From positions 6,237,055-6,301,054 of the forward strand of contig CM029669.1 of the NCBI GenBank assembly GCA_017311315.1: a DNA stretch of 64,000 bases, read 5' to 3'. Shown here in pieces: positions 53,824 to 64,000 of this stretch (positions are counted from its first letter, which is position 1; every line of letters starts with the position of its first letter). This stretch comes from Dendrocalamus latiflorus. Lineage: Eukaryota > Streptophyta > Magnoliopsida > Poales > Poaceae. The notes beneath the pieces are model-generated. The model saw only the letters and a list, made by a program, of their open reading frames with translations, was not told the origin of the DNA and made no database searches. Position numbers and translations under genes: made by a program.

Positions 53824-55227
53824 AAGCATGGAGTTCAATTTTGTTATATTTTGCTAAATGTCCAAGTACCCTATGTAATTTCTGTTATGGTGCCAAACAA
53901 TAGTTTTTCTGATGGATGGTCGTAGTTTTTCTAATAAATGCTACAAAATATTTGTACTCTGTGTGAATTGCTCTAAAATTCTGAAGTGCAAACCTGTGTA
54001 ATACTAAGTTTTCAATGCTACGAACATGTGTGACAAATTCTGTAGTTGAGACCTGTGTAATACTAAGTTTTCTTGCGATCCATGATTTAGTAATGTGTCA
54101 ATGTTTCTTGAATGTACATGTTCTAGAATTGTGAGATTCAGTTTCCCAATAGCCATTATGTTTCAAATTTTAGATTTTAAAGTCCATTCAATGTTTAGAT
54201 TCTATAGTCATCATGTTTCAGATTTTAAAATCATCACTTTTCAGATTTTGAAGCGCAGCTGGGGAATCAAGAGATGGAATGTATGTTATTCTGTATGGAA
54301 TTCCCTTGTTTCATATGTAACTTCCTTTGTAGATAGTGGGCTCTAACAAGCATCTCACATTGTTGCTATTCTGTATAGAATTCCCTTGTTTCATATGTAA
54401 CTTCCTTTGTAGACAATGGGCTCTAACAGGCATCTCATCATTGTTTGTAAATATAATCTGATTGTTGTGTGATGTTCAAATTTCAACCCCGTTGTTAAAA
54501 TTCTTGCTATGAGGCGATTTTCCATGCTACAACTGCATATGAGTTGTACTAGTAAGCATACATATTAAATCCATGTAACTCTAAAAATATAAAGTTCATT
54601 TGTTTCATGAATAATACTAATAAGTATACATGTGGAACCAATTTTGCATTAAGTTAATTAAACCAAAAATAAATTTTAAGGACATGTAAATTTCAGATTT
54701 TAAAGTCCATCCATTTAGTTCTTATTGGCACCTGGTTTATGTAATTCTCATTGGCTGCTGCTTCATGTATACATTCTCAGATGCCCCAACCTGATACAGA
54801 ACTAGAAATGCCCCACACAGAATAGCAACAAATGCCCCGACCTGATACTTTTACATACAGGGATCATTGAATCCAAGCTTACAATCCACATTACCCTACA
54901 AGTGACACACAAAGCATCATCCAATGCTTCCATCCAAAGTATCGCAACCGTCGGCCAAAGCATTTGTAGGAAAGTTTGCTTGCATTCTTTTGATTACAAT
55001 GACACACAAAGCTTACATTCTTTTGATTACAATGACACCTGCATTCCAGAACAAGCAGCCAAAAGTTGCATTCTAGAACAAGGAGGCAAAATTAGCATTC
55101 TAGAAAATTGCATCCAGAATAACATAATCCAAAACAAGCTTACAATCTGCGTTCAAACATTTTCACATTGAACTATCCAGGAGGCCAAAATACAACTACA
55201 CAAGTCGACTGATACTAGCCAAAATAT
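53824..55227. other. AT-rich region with short tandem duplications
   Basis: No gene. Contains an 80-bp direct duplication (54287-54441, with CCCTTGTTTCATATGTAACT) and a 33-bp direct duplication (54979-55038, ATTCTTTTGATTACAATGAC). A GTAATACTAAGTTTTC pair occurs near 53.99 and 54.06 kb. Possibly the 3' flank of the FAR1-like locus. Confidence 0.5.
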
Positions 55228-55584
55228 CTAAAAAGCCCAAACAAGCACTGTATCGTCATGGCGGTTGCCATGGCCACCAACAGCAAACCCTACAAGTGAT
55301 TTGGGGGGTGTCGGGTCTCCCTCACCGTCATTGTGGCTGAGGGATGGAAGAGGGAGAGGGAGATGGAGACGGAAAGCCGTGGCCTTGTCGTCATGGTGAT
55401 TGCCGCCATCGCCAACAGCAAACCCTAGAAGGGATTGGGGTGCACGGTGAAAGGAGTCAAGGCCGTAGAGGAGGGAAGTTCGAGGGGGAGTGGAGAAGGG
55501 AAGATCGAGCCTATGCTGTGGCCAAGGGATGGTAAAGGAAGAGAGAGGGATGGAATTATTATTATTGTGCAGATGATGTGGCAC
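55228..55584 (-). CDS. Unrecognised 118-residue frame with an internal 45-residue repeat
   Basis: Not recognised. The frame contains two related blocks, SLLGFAVGDGGNHHDD and SLVGFAVGGHGNRHDD, 135 bp apart. The DNA itself is duplicated (CGTCATGG...AACAGCAAACCCTA at 55254 and 55389) and the duplication is a multiple of three. It may be an exon, a fragment of a host gene, or a chance frame over a duplication. No splice or promoter signal could be assigned. Confidence 0.25.
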   Translation of the reverse strand: MPHHLHNNNNSIPLSSFTIPWPQHRLDLPFSTPPRTSLLYGLDSFHRAPQSLLGFAVGDGGNHHDDKATAFRLHLPLPLPSLSHNDGEGDPTPPKSLVGFAVGGHGNRHDDTVLVWAF

Positions 55585-57230
55585 ACTGAGAGATAAGAGA
55601 ATAGTATTGATCGAAGTTAATGGGATTACTTGTGTTTAGTATTATAGGATTCCACTGTAAATGAGCCAACGACCAAAAGTTATCATCCATTAAGTTTATT
55701 ATGACAAGTGATATAAAGCACCCGTAAAATTTTTTTAAAAAAAAATAGAAAGGGAAAAGGCACAACACCTTATTTTGAGAGGGTATACGAATACGAATTG
55801 ATGTCCCCATACAGATTCTTGTTTCTGAATACAACGTCAGATCGAGCGCCTATTATCTATCCGTTATCACCCCTTGATGCTGACACAGAGAGATCCATGC
55901 AGATTTGAGCTAGTGCGATCTATTTTACTTCAAAGACCAACTTAAATCACACAAGTACTTCAATGTCAAATCTATATTATTATGTTCATCTAACTAATTT
56001 AAATAATTTTATGTATATGGGTGGTCTCGATTTAAAAAGTTTGACAGCATATCATGTCTCTTTCCTTGTAACAAATCTGATATGTAGTAACTAATTTTTA
56101 AACGGAGTATCTTTTTAAGATAAGATCTACTAGTTAATTGTAGTACATACCTTACCGACTTCATTTATATCGGCAAAAGCAGTATGTGAGTTTTTGTTAC
56201 TCTAAAACCTCTCACACAAATAGTTCAAAAACCACAAGCCGCAGCTAAAAGTCATAAACTCTAGCTAAAAAGTACAGCCCAGAGAGGACAATTGGGTCTC
56301 GTCTAGCTAAGCAATGATGCAGATGCAGGCAGATCCATGCAGATTTGTGCAACTACAAGCGCAGCAGTACCACAGCTCCACGAAGCACAAAGTAGCGATC
56401 TGCATGTAGCACTCACTCCATAGTCCATATGGGCTTAAAATAAAAAAAAGGCAGCCACAGACATCACACGTGAATAGATATCTCATCCCAAAGATTCATC
56501 CAGTTGCCTTTACAAAAACAAGTCCCTTTTGTCAGTAATTTACACCTGACTAAATTATTCCTGCAGAAGATGACCATCGTTTGGATCAAAAGGTCCCAAA
56601 TAGCTAGTTCCCATTTTTCGATTAACACAGGCATAAAGGCTAAAATGCTAACAGATTAGCAGTACAAAGTAAAGCTAAAGCACTCTCATAAACCTTTTTT
56701 ATAGAAGGAAAAAAAGCCTACCTTGATAACTGATAAGCTAAAGCACAGTATCTATGCCTCCAGTTCAATCCAGCCTATCTCCCAGCTATATGGTCTGTGG
56801 CGGCGAGGGGGGGGGGGGGGGGCTGAGGAGCCTGGCACCCCCAACCTTCTACTAATCCTCCATCATGTAGTTAATTATATGTGTTTAACTAGTGGTTTGG
56901 CCCCTCCCAATTTAGCTCAAATGTAAAGTATGTTTAAAGCCTAGTCATATGCAACCCAATTAGGCCTAGTAGTTGAGAACTGACGCTTCATATTTGAGCC
57001 TTTGGCTCTTTGCCGGCTTGCCGCACGCTCTGTTTGTTTGTCTTCTTGCTGCGCGCTTTGTCTGTTCGTCTCCGTGAAGGTCGGCCTGACCCTCTTCCGG
57101 CACACCGAGAAGGTCAGAAGGGCGCGTGTGAGTCCTCACTTCGATCCCCTTCCGTTCCCAATACTGTGGGATTCGGTCACTACTTACTACTATCTGAATC
57201 AATTAGTACAGGAGTACAATTCGTGCGAAA
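55585..57230. other. AT-rich region, no gene seen
   Basis: No supported frame. It holds a 16-base G run (56807-56822), followed by CTGAGGAGCCTGGCACC that loosely resembles the complement of CCTGGCTCCGCCCC at 58000-58013 and might be the left end of the hAT element. Confidence 0.35.
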
Positions 57231-57880
57231 TTGGAATTCTCAGGATTCGAGTGTGTTTCTGCTGTGAATGTGACTAAATCTCAAAACAAGAATGATAACA
57301 ACACAGTCTTTCACCATTACAAAGTAGATGTGTTTAATGTTGCAATTGATCAACAATTGATTGAGCTAGAAGATCAATTCAGTTCTCAAGCGACAGAGCT
57401 TTTGTCCCTTTGTGCCTCTTTGGATCCAAGGTTGGACACCTTTGACATAGCAAATATATGCACTCTAGTGGAAAAATATTATCCTGCTGATTTCTCAAGT
57501 CAAGAAAGAGCTCAATTGGAGTGCCAATTGCCACATTTTCAACTTAATGTATGCAACCATCCAGACCTAAGTGCATTACCATCACTTGCTGATCTAACAA
57601 GTGGACTAGTTAAGGCTGGTAAAGATTCATCTTATCCTATAGGCTGTTAAGATTAGTCTTAACTCTTCCGGTTTCAACTGCAACCACCGAGAGATGTTTT
57701 TCACCTATGAAACTTACGAAGACGTGACTTCGAAGTACAATGGGAGATGGATTTCTACGAGATTGTTTGGTAATTTATATTGAAAAGGATTTGGCTGCAA
57801 ATATTAGTAGTGATGATATTATTAAGGCCTATGATCTTGCTGGTAGTCGTAGAGCTAAGTTTAAGTTAATAGAGATGTAA
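57231..57880 (+). pseudogene. hAT transposase C-terminal fragment
   Basis: Shows HHYKVDVFNVAIDQQLIELE, ELLSLCASLDPR, EKYYPADFSSQERAQL and then, after a 1-2 base frame change near 57.645 kb, the hAT dimerisation region with LTLPVSTATTERCFS and GDGFLRDCLVIYIEKDLA, ending TAA at 57878. A TGA at 57725 replaces the Arg expected between KLTKT and LRSTM. This matches the ZMYM/TTF-type hAT transposases of plants. The N-terminal zinc finger and catalytic core are missing upstream, so it is a truncated remnant that could not cut DNA. Confidence 0.85.
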
Positions 57881-59238
57881 TTTTCTTTGCATTGTAATTT
57901 GTGAAATATATTACTATGATATGTGACTATTGGATCGGTAAATCCGGCATAGTTCATTGGTTCTACTCTACTTGTTGTCCATGTTGCCCCCCTATATCCA
58001 ATTCCTGGCTCCGCCCCTATATATGGTACAACCATTTTTTTTATATAGGTAGGCTACACTAGCGTAGATTAAAATTTTCTACTGTGTAAATTGAGAAGTC
58101 ATACGAGCAAAAGATCATAGATCATTACCACTAGACGTGCATTACAGAGGAAATAGAGTTAAAGCAGCCGGTTCAACGTATCGTGTATCGGTGTAGTGGA
58201 AATAGCCGATCGTCCTCTAGCCAACTGTCTCCTAGCCATCATCTCAATCAGTGCCACAGTCGCAGCAACACCTCTACCAAGCCACACATCCAAGGAACGT
58301 CGTGCACTGGTGTGCTAGCATAAGCGCGCACGATAGAGCCTGTGAGAGGTAGCGGTTAGGGTTTTGATAGATGTGAATCAGATACCTCCATCAACCCTAC
58401 GCCTCTCTTAATATAGCTCTTCAGCGAAACCCTACATTAGGTGCCTAACATGGTATGAAGACCACTTGGCCTATTAGTAATAGATCCAATCCGAACTGAT
58501 GTATTCTAACCCGTTAAGTGTGTGACCCTGTAGATTCATGTATATTCGACCGTGGCCTAAAAACTCCTTTTCTGTCCACAAGTCTGTAGCAGTCTCTAGT
58601 AGGACATATTGACTCTCAAATATACATAAAGTTCATATCGTACGAATCTACATAGTACTTATGTATTGATCCCTTTGCCTCACAATATCATATCAAACTC
58701 AAGGCAAGAAGCGTGTCATCCTATGATAACTCGATTCTTCACTTAAACTTGTAGTGGATTACTCAGTTGTGATTGACTCCTCAACTATATTCGGTGTGGT
58801 CATGCATTTCTTAATCTAACCACATCAGGGGCCTAGAGACATCTCTCCCGTTATATAGGAGGGATAAATTCCATCTTGATTACTCGCATTCCTCCGTATG
58901 TTTTATAGTAAACTTGAAAGCTACTTTTATGACCATGCAGTCACGGAATAATCCCTAAATAAACTATTACAATATAAGAAACTATGATGATCTCAAGTCT
59001 AAGAATCCTATATATACCATGTATAAGACCAACTGATACACCTAAGAATATAATAATTCGCACAGTGTCTCATGGTATGTCAATCTAACACTATGTTCTT
59101 TACTATATGTGCACATTATTGATTTGATATTCTCATATCCATGATTAGTGAAATATGATCATCAATTAATACATGTGCTGATCTATAAATCATAATTGTT
59201 TCACGTAATGATATAAGATCAGAGATAATTTAGAATAA
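57881..59238. other. Repeat-like DNA, unclassified
   Basis: Starts with the probable hAT end (CCTATATCCAATTCCTGGCTCCGCCCC near 57.99-58.02 kb). The remainder (58.03-59.24 kb) is non-coding and looks like old LTR or untranslated retrotransposon sequence, but I could not tie it to a named element or find ends. Confidence 0.35.
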
Positions 59239-62200
59239 TGTTGGGACCAAAAATTTGCATTTCGAACCATATGTATTTACCGTGCTAGTCTCATGATCAG
59301 TGGCTAGCACAAAACTTCAACAACATTCATATCATATTTGTACACAATAAATTTAAAACAAGTAGTGTATATAGGTAGCGATTGAACATAAGCCTTCATA
59401 GTGAGGTTTACAACTCATGGGAGGATCGGCCAAATAGAATGTACAATAAAAATACTTCAGCAGAAGTGGAGACAAAAGAGACATCAAATCCCAGCAAGTA
59501 TGCCTCAGCCTATCCATAGGCAGCTAACTGGGGCAAGACCCAAGTAATCGATGTCCTCATCGCCAAAATCTGCTGCGTAATAGTAACCACAAGACTAATC
59601 TTCTTCTGCATCCTTTGAATACGTTCAATAAGCAATAGTGAATATGAAAATCATACTCTACAAGACTTTATAGCAAAGCTATGTAGCATGTAAGCTGAGA
59701 CAAAGGTAGTTGTATAGTCTAGTTCAATTTGCAAAAACATGCTTTCAATTGAGATAATAGGTAATAGATTGGAAGCAGAAGTTGCAAGAGCATTTGAATT
59801 TAATTAGCAACTAATAATAAAGCATAAATAACATAATTTATATCAAGAGGCTCGCTACCCCTAGGATCCCAAAACAGCGACAACAACCTTGCCAAACACG
59901 CTATGCATGGATTTCCATCCATACTTTCTTGGAACCATTTTATGAAACATAAAACTACTAAGGTGGAGGTTTCACCAAGTCATCCATGACCGTGGACATA
60001 ACTATTTGAATAGTTTTATACTTTGCAGAGGTTGTACACTTTAGTCATACGACATAAACATTCCACCATGTTATACATGTCATGCGATACCGTAGGTACC
60101 TGATTTAAGAGTTTATGACAAAACTTTTACATTACCAGTGCTAACAACCACCGCACTATGATTCCCTTCTTAGGATGGGGAGTGCTCTCCAGTATCCTAA
60201 GACTCATATAGTGTGTTGGGTAAACCTTCCTTTGCAGTAAGGTCCCTTTAAACATGGATACCCTCGACGCCTGCACTAGCTCAATTTCACCTACAATCTC
60301 CACCTACGGTGAAGTTGCTAGCACATGGTAACTTATTATGCTAAGGCCTTTCCATAAAAGCATGTGTGGTTGTACATTGTATCTTGGATCTAAGTACACC
60401 ACAGACTCGGTCCTTAGTGACCCGAGTAAGACATCCACAAACACAGTCTTGTGCTAATTGCACTATCTCCCTAACCACTCATCCAAGTCTAAAATATGTT
60501 TTCTATTTTATTTGCTAGCTAAAATGATAGAGGTAATTCCTCTCGACCATTTCTCAAGTATCTCCTATTTTTGAACATCTCAAGCAATTTCTAACCTAGC
60601 ACATCTAGTACCGATATGAGCATAGATAAGCATCAACTACTTCGTTTAACCTAAAAGTTCCACATTTTACCAACATTGTATATTAATGCTAAGGTAACAA
60701 CACCAAGGGTAAAAATTTATCAAGGCAGGATTAATGCAACAATTGGTAATAGCTATCAACCTTACCAATATAGCGATTTTTACTGAAATATGTGCATGCA
60801 TAATAGTTATAAAATAACATACATAACAGTGAAATATGGGACCAACACAACCAAATAGGGTGCTTGCCTTGCTTGTTGAACTGTTTGTCATGCTCTGGGT
60901 TGTCGACAATTTTTTTTTGAAATGTTGGTATCTAGTTGGCAAATATCAAATATCGCAAATAAGAGCCAAATAAATTTAAATAGGGACCAATTCCAAATAT
61001 TTTTCCAGAATAGAAAGAGCATGATTTTATAAAATTTTGGAGATAAAAATGATTCAATTTGGAGTTCATATGCAAAGTTATAAGCATTGAAATTTGGTTT
61101 GGACTGAAAAATGCCGGAAAAAAGAAAATATTGTGCATGAATTTCTATTTTAATTTTAATTTTTTCTAGAGGAAATCATAGGTTTATTGTGTGATTAGAC
61201 AGACAGGTGGGGTCTACTCAATAGAAATTTATTAATTTCTAAAATGACTGAAAGGTGGGTCTATATGTCATGACTTATTATCTAGAACCGGTTTAAGTTA
61301 TAATTTTAAATTGACTAATCCATTTGGGCCCACATGTCATAGACTAATTAGGTTTAACTAAGATTAATTAAGTTAAACTAATATCCCGACAGGGTCCACT
61401 TGTCGACGCAACAGGATCCGCGACACTATTGGTCGAGCTCATCAGTGAGCTCGCTGGTGGAGAAGGGAGCATCGGTGACGCTATGATAAGGTCAAGAATA
61501 GGTAGAGGGGCTTACAGGGAGTCCATCAGTGGGGGGGTGGTCGGAGAGGTGGTCGAAGGAGGGCTCTCAGCGACGTGAAGCGATGGTGAAGTCCGACGAA
61601 TGATAATAAGAGCAAAAAGGTGAAACAACAGGGCAAAGGTACACTGGGATGGCTTCTTGGGTCAAATGTAGTGCTAATGGTGGTGGCACAAGGACCAATG
61701 GGCACCGAAGGTAGACCAGAGGCTAAGCCTTACGGCGGCACAGAATGGAGCTACAGTGGCGACGGCGAAACCTATTACTCCAAGCTAAGACGAATAGCAC
61801 ATAAGCATCAGCAGCTCACCTGGAGGACGATGGGGAGGATGGCAGTGACAAGGAGGCATTTGGGTGGCCGAACGGTGGTGAACTGTAGTGGTGGTGATGG
61901 ATTCTATGGTGACGGCTCACCACAACATGAATGGGCTGCAATGGAGTACAACAATGTGTTTAAAGGGGTTAGGGGATGGTAAAAATGACCATGGCGGGGT
62001 TTGTGGCTCACCAAAGTGATGGAATCGAGTGTGACAGTGATGATGATCAGCACTGAGGACGAAGGTGGATTCCTGGTGGCTTATCACAGCAAATCTAAAT
62101 TAAGTGCGGGGCTAGCTGAAAGGGATCAAAAGGCACAGAATGACGTGGAAGAGAGGGCTCGAAGCTCACTTGAATGAAAGATGAGCACGACAGAGCGCAG

Positions 62201-62795
62201 TGGCTAGCTTGTAGCTGAGCTGAGGACGACAAGGGTGTTCCAGGTGAACCAGTGGAGAAGAACGCATGAAAGTAAGAAAATGGATATGACATTGTATGGT
62301 AAAGAGAAAGGCGAGCTCAAATGGGGCTTAAATAGGCAGAGTGCAACAATTCACTAGGAGATGCTCTTGGGCAGCGACACGGGCATGGCGCTCATGAGCA
62401 TTGCAGCCAATGGGATAGCTCGGGCAGGCACTACAGAGGATGGGGGTGTGGCCGTGGGGCGCACGATGCAGCGACGGGAGTGGCAGCTTTGGTAGAGGCA
62501 TGTCATGGTGTGCTAAGTGCGGCAGCGGCACAGGAGCACTGTGACGTGGCGAGAGGTGGAAGAAGACTCCTATCAAGTGGGTCCTAGGCCCGCGTGACAG
62601 AGAGAGTAAGGGAAACAGTGAGAGAGAAAACGGTTTGATGAAAACATGCTTTTAAGCAGAGAAGGCAGGAACATGAAGGTGGCTCAGTATGGTTAGGGCA
62701 TGGGCTGGAGCTGTGCCAGAATAACAATGGGCCAGGCCAAGGGAAGCAAATTTGGCCCATGGGCGAAAATGAATTTAAATTTTGTTTTCTAATTT
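59239..62795 (-). repeat. Degenerate long LTR, minus orientation
   Basis: The left end TGTTGGGACC matches the family's 3' end in inverted form. The conserved ACTATTTGAATAGTTTTATACTTTGC segment (60002) matches 48301 and the complement of 13733. A TATTTAAG box lies on the minus strand near 62325-62332. The 5' terminal 200 bp (TGTAACATCC side) are missing; the copy breaks at about 62795 against a plus-oriented piece. More diverged than the other copies. Confidence 0.65.
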
Positions 62796-62799
62796 ATTA

Positions 62800-62848
62800 A
62801 TTGCAAAATATATAGGAGAGTCCGGATTTGCATATCCGAGTCTCAACA
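62800..62848 (+). repeat. Plus-oriented LTR 3' end fragment
   Basis: GGAGAGTCCGGATTTGCATATCCGAGTCTCAACA is the counterpart of 14411-14445 (quoted segments in parts: GGAGAGTCCGGATTTG then CGAGTCTCAACA). It is followed by GGAGCCATATCGAC, which looks like the remnant of a TGGTATCAGAGCCATA primer region with its first bases lost. Confidence 0.65.
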
Positions 62849-63489
62849 GGAGCCATATCGACTATAGGAGAAGCCCTAGTTAGTATGATCGATTTAGCAA
62901 AAAAAAAATCAAAATCTATTTTCTGAATCAAACCAACAAATGAATATATAGTAATTCTATTCTCTTTCCTCATTCTTAGGTTCTTATTCCTTATCTTTCT
63001 AAAACATAATTTTCAAATCTTAAATTAACTTCTTATCCCCATAATATCAATAGATGTCTTGAGTTTCCATAATCAAAGTAGAGGTTGGCCTAGAATTCTT
63101 CAAGATTTGCTGCAAAGTTTTGGATCAAGGAAGCACTCAATTCATTTCACAAAGGATGAGAAAAGTGATGAGTTAATCCATTGGATTCAAGCCAAGATTA
63201 CCATGAAGATTAGGAGCCACCAGATTAGAAACCTATTATAGTTTTTAGCATCATGTAGAACTTTTTTGCTTTTTCTTGCAGTTGTGTAAGATGTGAGCTA
63301 CAGTTTTGCATTATGTTGTAGTCATGTCGAAGATCTTTATTTGTGGAGTTTAATGTTTCTTTGCTAGTCTTTTTGGGTAAGTGAGTCTTTTTAGTTTAGG
63401 ATTGTCCTTAGTTTATCCACTTTAGATGAGTTTAGCACTTACCATTGTTATTCCCTCTTTCCTTTATAACCTTGGTGTCAACTTAGCAT
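62849..63489 (+). other. Gypsy 5' leader, no gene
   Basis: AT-rich stretch between the LTR end and gag. A 60-residue open frame at 63059-63241 has no recognisable motif. Confidence 0.4.
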
Positions 63490-64000
63490 ATGGTTGATAC
63501 TCGAAATTCAGCTTGTCACAGTTACATGCACCTAGATCCCAATAGCAGTGCCACAAATCCTTCAGCTCAGGGTCAGTAGAAAACTCCAACCGGAATCTAA
63601 TCTTAAGTCAGTTCATGGTATCCCAGACTAAACTCATAAATAGAATGATGCAGAATCTAAACAACATGATGAATTAGTAGAATCAGACAGCTGTTGCACC
63701 TTAGCCAGTTCATCCATCTTCCAGATTTGTAGAATTTATGAGGACTTGACCGCCTACCTATTCTAGTTCTTCAGAGCCTTTGGAGGCAGATGATTAGCTT
63801 TGTTCTGTGGAGAAGAAGCTAAACCTTGTTCATTGTTTGGACTAAGAGAAAATTCTTTATGCTGCTCATAAGCTTGAGGGTACCGCAGCAGCATGGTGGG
63901 AGGACTATTATACAACTCATGAAAATTAACAGAACATCACTTGGAAAGAGTTCGCCATAGCTTTTCACCATGCCCATATCTTGGATGGAGTGGTTGAAAC
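63490..64000 (+). pseudogene. Gypsy gag pseudogene, runs off the window
   Basis: ATG at 63490 (MVDTRNSA). The capsid signature VEKKLNLVHCLD, EKILYAAHKLEGTAAAWWEDY and ITWKEFAIAFHHAHILDGVV is in one frame near 63.80-64.0 kb but with at least ten in-frame stops, mostly TAG and TAA where Gln or Trp is expected. This is the gag of the long-LTR family whose solo LTRs fill the window. The rest lies to the right. Confidence 0.8.

Noticed and set aside
61620..61982. 120-residue frame in the right-hand repeat region
   Set aside because: Lies within the degenerate minus-oriented long LTR, no recognisable motif or codon signal.

Overview
The window looks like repeat-rich intergenic DNA of a grass (Poaceae) nuclear genome. 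Almost everything is LTR retrotransposon sequence stacked by nested insertion. Three things suggest a grass: very GC-rich LTR segments with spliced-gene-like compositional shifts, the GGGCCCACATGTCAG-type motif, and element types (Tat-lineage Ty3/Gypsy with an antisense gene, long-LTR SIRE/Maximus-like Copia) typical of grass genomes. No bacterial, organellar, rRNA, tRNA or CRISPR feature was seen. Only one piece looks like an ordinary host gene: a first exon of a UBP-type ubiquitin-specific protease on the minus strand (about 10.25-10.40 kb). A FAR1/MULE-transposase-like pseudogene (43.4-53.8 kb) and a hAT transposase remnant (57.2-57.9 kb) are the other non-retrotransposon genes.

Layout. 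1-9792: a Copia element (+ strand, 5' end outside the window) that was hit by a second member of its own family (1997-7748, minus strand, target duplication CCCTG). 9793-11367: UBP first intron, exon 1, 5' leader and upstream DNA. 11368-14445: solo LTR of a large-LTR family (duplication GTGTG). 14446-16540: fragments of Copia LTRs with a palindromic repeat cluster. 16596-20020 (element C): internally deleted Tat-type element, duplication CCTAC, keeping a minus-strand spliced gene and one LTR with a long (TA)n. 20021-21817: low-copy-looking AT-rich DNA with a small MITE. 21818-43341 (element A): SIRE/Maximus-like Copia on the minus strand (duplication ACGGT), which itself received element B (30026-40931, duplication GCTAG), a Tat-lineage Gypsy element with gag-pol on the minus strand and an antisense intron-bearing gene on the plus strand. 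43342-53823: the FAR1-like pseudogene, cut at 44357/52522 by a long LTR (44358-52521) that contains both a Copia fragment (about 44.69-47.4 kb) and another solo LTR (47546-51454, duplication GATGT). 53824-64000: AT-rich DNA with short tandem duplications, the hAT remnant, and decayed long-LTR Gypsy sequence ending in a gag pseudogene.

How the parts relate. The genes do not form a pathway; the window records successive insertions. The order can be read from nesting: FAR1-like locus, then A upstream of it and the long LTR inside it, then B in A, and Copia plus a second solo LTR inside the long LTR. The most interesting items are the antisense gene of the Tat-type elements (own TATA box, conserved introns, coiled-coil tail, two divergent copies), the 11-bp palindromic repeat clusters found with a different core in each of three Copia LTR families, and the evidence that B was probably already defective when it inserted.
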